DNA of 64,000 bases from Cinnamomum chago (taxonomy: Eukaryota; Streptophyta; Magnoliopsida; Laurales; Lauraceae), in NCBI GenBank assembly GCA_038049695.1, contig CP142460.1:24744501-24808500 (forward strand). Reading direction: 5' to 3'. Made by a program: the position numbers and the translations under genes. Of this stretch, positions 54,907 through 64,000 are shown piece by piece (position 1 is the stretch's first letter; the number at the start of each line of letters is the position of its first letter). Below the pieces are notes generated by a model. That model was not told the origin of the DNA and made no database searches. It saw only the letters and a list, made by a program, of their open reading frames with translations.

Positions 54907-57311
54907 AATGAAGAAAGGTGTGAACTTTGTTTGGGATGCTGAATGTCAAGCAGCATTTCAAGACATCAAGACATACCTAACTAAACCTCCAGTGCTGGCT
55001 ACCCCTACCACTGGAAAACCATTCATCTTGTACACAAGAGCTCTCGACCATTCTCTTGGCGCTTTGCTTGCATAAGAGAATGACGACGGAAAAGAAGCTG
55101 CTCTATACTATCTCATTCGTATGCTGGTAGGTACCGAGCATCGCTACTCTCCAGTCGAGAAAGAATGCCTTGCAGTGATGTTTGTCGTACAAAAGCTACG
55201 TCACTACCTTCTTTCGAACACAGTCTACCTAATTTCGAGGATCAACCTCTTAAAGGTCCTTGTCACAAAAGCAGGTTCTCTCAATGCCCGACTGGCAAAA
55301 TTGTCCATCCACTTATCACAATTTGATATCAGGTATGTACCACAAAAGACAATCAAAGGCCAAGCTCTAGCAGATTTCCTCGCAGAGCATCCGTTACCTA
55401 AAGATTCCCCACTCAGAGATGATCTTCCAGACGAACCTGTCTACAACGTGGAGACTTTCTCACCAAATGCCTTCTGGGACATGTACTTTGATGGTGCAAC
55501 CAGGACAAATGAAAAAAAGAAAGATGATCTCGGGAGTTGGCATCCTCTTTGTTAGCCCCGATAAGCACATGATTCCACTTGCTTTCTCGCTACTGGAACC
55601 ATGCTCAAGTAATGCAGCTGAATACGAAGCTCTAATCGTAGGACTGGAACTAGCCCTCGAATCCGGCATTACCATGCTGGAAGTCTTTGGAGACTCTCAA
55701 CTGATCGTCAACCAAATGAATTAGAAATTTGAAGTCAGGAAGCCTGATCTGTTGCCTTACTACAACAAGGCACAATCGCTTCGTCAAAGGTTTGACATCT
55801 GTCATATCACCCATATCCTCAGAGGTGAGAACATCCGTGCAGATGCCCTAGCCGGACTTGCCGCATCCATGGCGATCCAGGAAGGGGAACATCCGTGCAG
55901 ATGCCCTAGTCGGACTTGCCGCATCCATGGCGATCCAGGAAGGGAAAAACATGCAAATTCCAGTGTGTCAGAGAAGTATTCTCCCTCCTCTTAACACACA
56001 CCAAGCAGTTGCTGAATGCCACCAATTGGCCGAAAGTCGAATCTCTATCCTCAAACCTCCGATCGGCACCTGAAGAGATCCATTCACTGATTACACCATG
56101 TTCGGAATCCTCCCCGAAGATCCAAAAGAACGGGTAAGCATTCAAAAACGAGCCCCAAACTTTCATTTGGATATATCTTCAAAAATCCTTTATAGAAAAT
56201 CCTTCAATGGAGTACTTCTGCGATGCTTGTCACAATAAGAGGCCGAGGAAATGCTCAAAGAAGTTCATACTGGTCTTTGTGGAGCTCATCAGGCTGGTCC
56301 CAAGCTCTACGACCAGATAAAAAGGTTGGGATATTATTGGCCTACCATGGTAGCTGACGCCATGCAATTTGCTAAACGCTGCCACTAATGCCAAGTTCAT
56401 GGAGACTATGTTCATATGCCTCCAGAATGGCTACACCCCACAACAATCTCATGGTCGTTCGAAGCTTGGGGTATGGACATCATAGGTCTTATCTCTCCCC
56501 CGTCAAGCAAAGGCCATCGTTTCATCTTCGTCGCTACGGATTATTTCTCCAAGTGGTCAGAAGCATTTGCGCTCAGTGAAATGAAGACCTCATCAGTCCT
56601 TTAATTCTTGCGCACCAACATTATTTGTCGCTTCGGCATACCTAAAAGATTCGTTCATGATAACGGACCGCAGTTCCGGGATCACCGATTCTACAGGTTT
56701 TGCGACAAATACAAAATCCAGAGTTGTCCTTCGACCCCATATAATCCGGCAGCGAACAGACTAGCAAAAGCCTTCAACAAGACACTCTGCAAAATCCTCA
56801 AGAACATGGTCTCTAGTCACAAAAGAGACTGGGGAGACAAACTACCAGAAGCTTTGTGGGCTTATCGATCCACCGTTCGAGAACCAACTAGAGCACACCG
56901 TTCTCTTTGGTCTATGGATGCGAAGTTGTTGTCCCTTTAGAAGTACAAATTCCTTCCTTTAGGATATCTTTACAAAATGACATGATGAAAGAAAGCAATG
57001 TCAGACTGAGACTCCAAGAACTGGACAATCTCAATGAAAGACGGCTCGAAGCCTTACAAAGCATTGAGATGTACCAAGCACGCATGGCAGGATCTTTCGA
57101 CAAAAGGGTCCGGCAACGCGCCTATAAAAAGGGCGACTTGGTTCTTGCAGTAAAAAGGCTAATGGTTTTCGCCCACAAATCCAAAGGCAAACTCGAACCA
57201 AAATGGAAGGGACCCTTCGTCATTGACAAAGCCTTCTCCAACGGTGCATACGCACTTCTAAACATGGAGGGCGACAAATGTATGTTGTCCATCAACGACA
57301 AGTTCTTGTAA
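54907..57311 (+). pseudogene. RNase H, second RNase H and integrase of G1, broken
   Basis: Continues the G1 pol reading after G2. First RNase H 54907-55400; second from about 55485 (MYFDGATRTNEK, frame change within the Lys run at about 55515). Integrase runs from about 56250 to 57311. Stops replace Gln codons at about 55073, 55722, 56236 and 56386. A 58-bp tandem duplication (55829-55886 and 55887-55944) shifts the frame. The catalytic integrase Glu is Lys here (RLAKAFNK against GLAEAFNK in G2). The C-terminal frame (56907-57311) is separate from the core. No activity is possible. Confidence 0.9.
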
Positions 57312-58967
57312 TGGTACTACCCTTGAAGACTTATGCCATTGGGTCAGAGCAGTGTTTGCACGGCCAAAGCCTATTCTCAGGTACTCGCTCGTCAAACCCG
57401 CCTCTTTTAGATTTTTCATCCCTATTTTGAGATTTCTAAAATTTCAAAACAATGCTTACTTTCATAGTTTCATTGTTTAAAAAAATCCAAAAATCCAAGT
57501 TTAGGAGCCTCTTCCCAGATTTTCGATCCTTGAACCCAAAATTCATTGTTTGAAACAAAATCAGGACTCAGGAATTTTCACCCTAATCCACCTTGACTTT
57601 TACAACCAAAAACGGTTTTAAGTCAAAATTTACAACCCTCGTGTCTTTAAAAAAAAAAGTTTTTTGAAAAACCACGAGGAAGCGACGCTTAATCGATACT
57701 CACAAAACCCAAAAATCGGAAGGTTGTGAACCCCATTCGATACTTCCAAAATATCAAAATCGCAAGGAAGCGACACTTTGTCGATACTTGCAAAATTTCA
57801 AAAATTGTGGAGATGCAACATTCCAGTTGATCTCCACAAACCCAAAATTCAAACAAAAACCGAGGTCCAAAAAAAAAACAGACCTCAAAATTTCAAAATC
57901 GTGGGGAAGCGACATTCAATCGATACCCACAAAACCAAATTTTTTGAAAAAAAAATGCAAGGAAGCGACGCTAAGTCGATACTTGCACCCAAATTCGCAA
58001 GGAGGCGACATTCCATCGATACTCGCAATCAAATGAGCAAGGAGGCGACATTCCATTGATACTTGCAATCGAATGAGCAAGGAGGCGACATTCCATCGAT
58101 CTTGCAAGACCATTAAGCAAGGAGGCGACTTTTAGTCGGTACTTGCATTTTTTAAAACCAAAACCCGACTCTCATGCCAAAATCGGCTATAAATGCCAAA
58201 AACCCGGCTCTCATGCCAAAAAATCGGCTTTCATGCCATTACAAAATCGGCTATGAATGCCCCAAAACCTGGCTCTCATGCCAATTCAAAATTTGGCTTT
58301 CCTGCCAACAAAACAAAACTTGGTTTTAAAAAAAATCGGCTATCAATGCCACAAACAAAATTTCGGCTTCCATACCAAAAACAAATTTCGGCTTCCATGC
58401 CAAAAAAAATCCCGGCTATCAATGCCACAAACAAAAAATCTTGGCTTCCATGCCATCTCAAAATTTCGGCTTCCATGCCGACCCAAATTTTGGCTTTCAT
58501 GCCATTTCAACAAAAAAAAAAAACTTCGGCTCCTGCGCCACAAAATTCGGCTCTCACGCCATTTCAAAAAATTGGCTTTCATGCCATCTCAAAAATTTGG
58601 CTCTCATACCACAAACAAAACCGGCTTCCATGCCATCCCAAATTTTGGCTTTTACGCCACAAAATCCCAGCTTCCATGCCGACCCAAATTCGGCTTTCAT
58701 GCCATCTCAAAAACAACCATTTGATAAAAGGTTTTTCACAAAATGACAAACTTTTGATCAAATTTCCAAACAAACATTCCCATTTAACTATTGCTTGAAT
58801 TTATCACAAAAGAGTTCGAGTGAAAAGAGGGAATACTAAAAAGAAAAGTGCTAAAAAATGTCCACAAGCACTAAAAGAGAAAGAGTACCAAAAAAAAATA
58901 TATGTGTGTATACACGGGTACCAAAAAAAGAAGAAAAAGGTTTGTTACAAAAATAAGGAGCTCAGTC
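57312..58967 (+). repeat. 3' untranslated region of G1: two minisatellite arrays
   Basis: 57660-58150 carries about ten units around 44 bp (gcaaggaggcgacattcc followed by atcgatact). 58150-58735 carries about 25 units of 20-27 bp (ggctttcatgccatctcaaa forms). Some shorter units and different variants from G2 show independent turnover. Confidence 0.85.
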
Positions 58968-61900
58968 TCACATGGTCTTCAACCAAAGACTCAACTCCTC
59001 AAGCAGACTCTTGGCCTTAGCCTCTAAAGCTTCAAGGCCACGCTTCTTCAAAATCTTCCCATAAAATGCGGCAGGACGCCGTGATCCATCTGCAGCACGG
59101 GGAAGCTTTTCCCAAAGAATCTGCCATTGTTCGCACTCTTGAGTCTTCCTCCGGAGATTGCTCTCAGCCTCCTCGACTTGGCGAATCAGAGTTCCTTCTC
59201 TGGCATGAGCTTCCACAATGGCAGCCCATTTTGCAGCAGCTTGTTCCTCCAATAGCTCAAGACAATGCCTGGTCTCAACGACCTCTCTATCAACACAGTG
59301 CAGATCTTCTGTCAGCTCAATGATGTCAACTCGGTAACGTTCCTCTCCCGAACGAATTGCTTCTGAGTCCGTGAGATCTCGTCCAGCTCAGACTTGAGCT
59401 CGCCAGAAGGCTTCAAAAACATCTCATTGAAGAAGTCACCACTTGGGAAGCTCTTGATTTCATTCCACTTGCTCCCTAGAGCTATGACTTCATCAACGAA
59501 AGACTTCACATCTGCAATGTCCAGGCCGACCTCTTCGTTATCAGCAAAGATGTCCTGTACAAGCTTAACCATGCCAAAGCCGGCTTCTAAATGGCCAGAA
59601 GAAAGAGTTTTGACCCATGAGCTCAAAACGCTCTTCAACACTTTCTTCGCATACTCAAGAGATGGCCCCGATGAAGGCTCGCCCCTCTCCATTGGTCGAC
59701 TGCCCGTGTCATATCCTGCTAGAGGAGTGATCATTAAACTCTTTCTAACCGGACACACTGGCGAAGGAATCTACTCAGAAGATTTCATCTCTACTGCATT
59801 AAAACTGGAATAAGAAGTCCCTACTTCTGGTTCAACTGCAGGCATCCCCTGCTCTGGTACTGAGAAAGACGGAGGAACTTCTTCCGCTACCTCACAATCT
59901 GCCAGCAAATCAAAATAAAAAAAGAGGTATGAATATGATCCTGTTGAAATAATCATTATCATCAGGGTTATTGCTACAAATACCTTCTTCGACGATCGGC
60001 GGAATACTTTCTGCCTCCATGAGTTCATCCGAAGCGTCGTCAAAGGACGCATCCATGGATCGCTCGAAATCGTCGGAATCCTGTGGCAAGTCAGCTGACA
60101 AGCAACATGTTAGTAAATGACGGCACAGACAAAAAAGAGAAAACACAAAGAAGTCTTACCAGGTGAAGATTATGGAATCACTCCAAAGTCCCTCGGTTCT
60201 TCTTCAGATGCCGCAATCGGATCCGTCACTGCTTCATTAGTCGGAACCTCAGGCATCACCAAGTTCCCATCTTCCATTGAAAAAAGGAGAAAAGGCAAAT
60301 CAAAATAAAAAAATCTCAAAGAAAGAAACGAAAAGGGAAAGAAGAGGAATCGTACCTTCATCAACGGTTTCTTCCTCTCGGCTCCTCTTTTCCGGAGGCT
60401 CATCAACATCCCCGACATCTCTTCAGTGGTGGTCAGAAGGACTTCTAAATCAGGAGAGTCATCGTGTCGTCTCTTATTACGGCGCTGCCCTTTCTTCCTC
60501 TTGCTTCTATGGGTTGGTTTACTTGAAGTACCCGCCCCACTGTCAAAGTCAGGAGCTTCACTTGATTCCTCACCAGATAGTCTGCTATTCGCAGTAGACT
60601 CCATGGAAGCCTTCGTTAATTCCGTTTGCATCCAAGCGTCGATCTCGGCTTCCTCCTCCTCTAGCTGTTCCAAGACTTCACTAGGTATCTCTTGTACGGC
60701 TCCTGATCTGATGATGTCCTGCTCATTGAGAAAGTCGATCTTGTGCTTCTCTCCGGAAAGGAAAGCCAGAACTTCCTTTCGCCGGACTCCATCTGATTTG
60801 CCAAGACCCTTCCCAGAAGATTGCTTGACATCAAGCTCCTTCTTGGAGAGCCCCCGGTACACTGAAAAGCTTTCCGCAAATCATTTCGTGAAGCCAACAA
60901 TCCGTAAAGTGGGCAACTCAGGATAGGAAATCATGGCAGTGGTTTCCTTCGCACTGTAAAAGGCCCATGCATTCCTCCCATCCTGCAAACCTCCAAAGCG
61001 CTTCACCATGCTCGAAGGCGCTCCAACAATGCCTTCCACCGAAACGCAAGGGAACATACGGCTGGATATCAACAAAAAGATGTCTCCGGTACACCATCAT
61101 ACCAACACGTATGTTAAAAAGCCACCCCTTTTCTGCATTGGTCAAGGACCGACCCCGCCCTGGTGGAATCACGGGAGGCACCAAAGTCAAAAGCCTTCTT
61201 CCGCAAACCCGAAGAAAGCTTCACTGAAGATTGCCCGATCTCGACGTCCCTGAACCGTCGGATCCTTAAACGGGCAGACAAAAGAGATTCGGAAACGGCT
61301 GTCCCTCTAGCCAACCGAATCATGAAAGGGTCATCATCCTATGCAACTCCTAAGCGATGGAAGCCAAGACAGTGGTAAACATACCACGAATAGAAAATGT
61401 GGGTTGAAAATACCCTATTCATAGGGAGCCCCAGCAGAACCAAGAAAGCAGCAGCCTGCAGTTCGGTACATAAGTAGGAGTAAAGAGCTGGCACCAAAGC
61501 CAACCGCTCTCCGAACGCCATCTGACAAGCCGGAAAAATACAGTGCGGCCTGATGTGTGTTCCATCTCCTCCAGCAAAAACAGCATCACCCAACCAATAA
61601 GTGAGGTAAAAAGCGAGATCCCTCTGCAGTGCAATGTCAGGGTAAATGGCGTCTGTACTCCCGAAGAACTTCTTCAAATCATCTCACATGACGGGAATCT
61701 TCTTCAAACCCGGGTTCTTGGCCCTAGCATCTTGGGCCATACCATCAGAAGACTCTCCGCCGTCAAAGAAGTTGGAGCTACAATTCTTCCAACTGGTACA
61801 CTGGACTTTCGATCCCTCCTTCTCCTTCAAAAAATCATAGAAGGTGACGAGCTGAAAGTACAGGAGCCTGAACTCCTCAGACTGTTCCTCAAGAACGTTG

Positions 61901-63772
61901 TCGATAGGCATAAACTCCTCATAGAGTTTGCCAAGGATAGGCAGCCCGGTGATGACGCTTAATTCCTTCAAAGTAAAACCAATCTCACTGTTCGTCACAA
62001 CGAAGGTGTTGGTTTATGGAAGGAATGACTCTAGCATGGCCATGAAGGCCTCATTAGAGAAAACAACGGTCTTCCGAAAAGCCCGAACCGCATCGAAGAT
62101 CCCGACCTCCTTCAAAATGGCTCCACCAACCTGCAGGGTGTGATCAGTCCATGATTTCCAGCTCGAATCAGCACTGAAACGGCCACGAAGTCGAAAAGGC
62201 TTCACCCAACTGCTGCCGTCCCCCCCCCAAAAAATGCCAAAGCCAACCGGTCTCAAATTGATCGACGGATGGTCAGAACCTTGGTAGCCACTGGAGGGCA
62301 TCAACATGTCCATACGGACGGGAGACTTCTCCGCATATCCAAAAGGGCTGCCAACAAAAACCCCAGTCTTTATCACATTGGTCCCCTTCACCCGGCTTAG
62401 AGGATCCTCCCTCTTAGGACACATGGGAGAAAGACCCATGATCGAGACAGTCCGATCAAAAGTCGACCTGGTAGAAATAGTTCTCTCCTCACCATCAGTT
62501 GTGTAAGAGAACTGAAAACACCTTCTTTGGTACATCAAGTCGTCAGGGACTACGTCGCCAAAGAAGAAGGTAGGCTTGGGCACAACGCTCTGATCGTCCA
62601 TGACCCAAGGACGGTCGCTTACCATAATCCTGTAAAACTGCTCATCGTTGAGAGCGATCAATCGCTGTCTCATCTCATCGCGGTTGAGGGAGTCGCATTC
62701 TTCCAAGTTCTTCTCCACAAACTAGACCTTCTCGCAGGCCTGTTGTACGGCCACATTAGGAGACCTAGTAGACCGACGAGGTGCATCAGTAACAGGCTCT
62801 TTGCCCTTGTTCATTCTGGAGGAACTACCTGCAAAGGATGAAAAAGGAAAAATCAATCATCAAAGTGACAGAATTTTGTTAAAAAAGAAAATTCTGGCAA
62901 AATTTTAGCATGATTTCGGGACAATTTCGAAGAAAAGTGAAACATCCCGAAGAAGATAGAAAGCTTGAAGATGAGCTCAACACCGCTGCAAGCTCAATGA
63001 AGCATCCTCAAAGAAGGTTTGAACTCAAACATTGCTGCGAGATCAAACCATTCTCATCAAATCTCTGCAAGCTTAAAGAAGGGCTTAACATTGTTGCGAG
63101 CTCCAAAACTTCAAAAATTGCGAAGCTCCTCAAAATCCAGTAAAATCAGGAAATGGCTCAGCATCGCTGCGAGCTCCAAATTCCAAAACTTGCAAAAGAT
63201 TTTCAGGTATGCATCATCATGCTCCCAATCAATTTACTAAAAAGCATGCATCAAAAAATCATCATGCATTAGATGCTAGGAAAACTTTAACCAAAGTTTG
63301 ATCAATTCCAACCCAAGTTGGTCAAAACAATCAAACTTTGTCAAAGTCAAAATTCATATTGACATGACCTAGAGATTCTAGCATTCTATCTTGATGCATA
63401 AAAAAAAACAAGTATGCATGAACATCTTGGAATGCATAAACCCCATGGTGCATAAACCTCATTATCTTTGTGAGCAAAAAAAAAAGAGAAGCAAAAAAAA
63501 AAAAAAAGAGAGAAATTTCTTCAAAAAAACAAAATTTGGCTAGCAGGCCGTGACCCACTGCCACATGACAGTATGGCCAGGTCCGTACGGACTTGTACGT
63601 ACAGCCAAAGGAAAAAAAACGTGCAAAAAAAAAGGTTAAAAATAAAAGCAAAAAAAAAAAAAAAACAGCATGTGAAAAAAAAAACACGTGGAGAAAAAGA
63701 AAAAAAGAAAAGGAAAGGATTCTACTTCTACATGAAATTTCTTGTGGAGGAAGAAAACTTACTTGAAGCCAT
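58968..63772 (-). pseudogene. Antisense plant-mobile-domain plus coiled-coil gene of G1, broken
   Basis: Read on the minus strand. Exon 1 is 63772-63763 (ATGGCTTCAA, then GTAAG). Exon 2 starts at 62828 after TTTGCAG, and the split codon joins in frame. It spans 62828-60357 and holds a plant mobile domain: IGFTLKELSVITGLPILGKL, then a block near RDLAFYLTYWLGDAVFAGG and GERLALVPALYSYL. An acidic region and KR-rich stretch follow. Exons at 60270-60160, 60094-59984 and 59898-58968 encode an acidic link and a coiled coil matching the G2 gene. Stops (near 62725, 62016, 61681, 61338, 60890 and 59769) and a frame change near 59310 kill it. The 60356-60271 intron may not be used, since splicing it shifts the frame. 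PMDs occur in plant transposons and in host silencing proteins. Confidence 0.75.
62973..63177 (-). promoter_or_regulatory. Four shared-motif copies in the antisense gene of G1
   Basis: On the antisense strand, variants of GCTCGCAGCAATGTTGAGC occur at 63177-63155, 63104-63081, 63044-63021 and 62995-62973. They lie in intron 1, within about 350 bp before the exon 2 acceptor. Confidence 0.6.
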
Positions 63773-63866
63773 TGATGGAGAAGAAGAAGAATTCTTGATC
63801 TTGGAGCACTCTTAAAGACTCTTGCAAAGAAAGAAAGCAAAGAAGCAAAGATCTAATCTCCCCTTG

Positions 63867-63874
63867 CTTTTATA
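63867..63874 (-). promoter_or_regulatory. TATA box of the G1 antisense gene
   Basis: The minus strand reads TATAAAAG about 95 bp before the ATG at 63772. It is conserved in G2 at 43008-43015. Confidence 0.65.
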
Positions 63875-64000
63875 GAAGAGAGGAAACAAGGAGAAAAGAA
63901 AGGAGGTAAGTGCTAAAAATCAGCAACCTTCCCAAAAGAAATGAGATTAGAGATATTCTCTCCCAAAGAGAAGATTCTTTGAGAAATTTTCTCCAAAAAG

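Larger units (their letters stand above)
29604..64000 (+). mobile_element. G1: giant Ty3/gypsy Tat/Ogre-type element, incomplete at right edge
   Basis: The 5' LTR is 29604-31838 and the primer site 31842-31859. In order follow ORF1, gag, acidic linker, protease, G-patch-like linker, RT, RNase H, second (archaeal-type) RNase H and integrase (ends 57311). Then come minisatellite arrays and an antisense gene (63772 to 58968). The 3' LTR lies past 64000. Element G2 interrupts it at 39629/54902. Without G2 the part in the window is about 19 kb, so the whole is probably about 22 kb. The double RNase H, ORF1 before gag and an extra frame near the 3' LTR are marks of the Tat/Ogre group. Many stops and frameshifts show it is old and dead. 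Confidence 0.85.

Overview
The window is plant nuclear DNA, almost certainly from an angiosperm with a repeat-rich genome. The evidence is Ty3/gypsy elements of the Tat/Ogre type, a Mutator-like element (MULE) with a plant GRF zinc-finger gene, LTR elements with initiator-Met-tRNA primer sites, a LINE tail, a tRNA-type SINE, and one host exon from a plant purple acid phosphatase. I cannot name the species. The only convincing host coding sequence is that 220-bp exon (7727-7946). Nearly everything else is transposon-derived.

Layout. (1) 1-6167: two small LTR elements on the minus strand (1-2770 and 3534-6167) flank a decayed LINE tail. The first is a mosaic with a foreign LTR inside it, and the second contains a MITE. 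(2) 6168-16430: the phosphatase exon, an old duplicated block, a SINE with a 13-bp target duplication, and a long AT-rich minisatellite. (3) 16432-24056: a complete two-gene MULE. A broken transposase gene on the minus strand faces an intact, spliced GRF zinc-finger/coiled-coil/transmembrane gene on the plus strand. A 1683-bp solo Copia-type LTR sits inside the transposase with an exact 5-bp duplication. (4) 24057-29603: unrecognised DNA, then a decayed three-exon gene of the 'putative gypsy-type transposon' (Transposase_28-like) plus coiled-coil kind. (5) 29604-64000: a giant Tat-type element, G1, on the plus strand, with its 3' LTR beyond the window. It is split at 39629/54902 by a younger relative, G2 (39630-54901, minus strand), flanked by the 5-bp duplication cgcct.

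G1 has an extra ORF1 before gag, then gag, an acidic linker, protease, a G-patch-like linker, RT, two RNase H domains and integrase. It is broken by stops and frameshifts. G2 keeps LTRs, primer site, polypurine tract, ORF1 and the pol region from RT motif A to the integrase C-terminus, but has lost gag, protease and the start of RT. Its two LTRs are almost identical, so it inserted recently although it cannot supply its own capsid or protease.

The most interesting feature is an antisense gene between pol and the 3' LTR in both elements. It has its own TATA box, splice sites and coiled-coil product. In G1 it also encodes a plant mobile domain that G2 has lost. A motif of about 20 bp (GCTCGCAGMAATGTTGAGC) lies in the 5' leader of the sense transcript and again in the 5' part of the antisense gene, in the same orientation relative to each transcript. 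That suggests a shared regulatory module or a shared origin for the two transcription units.
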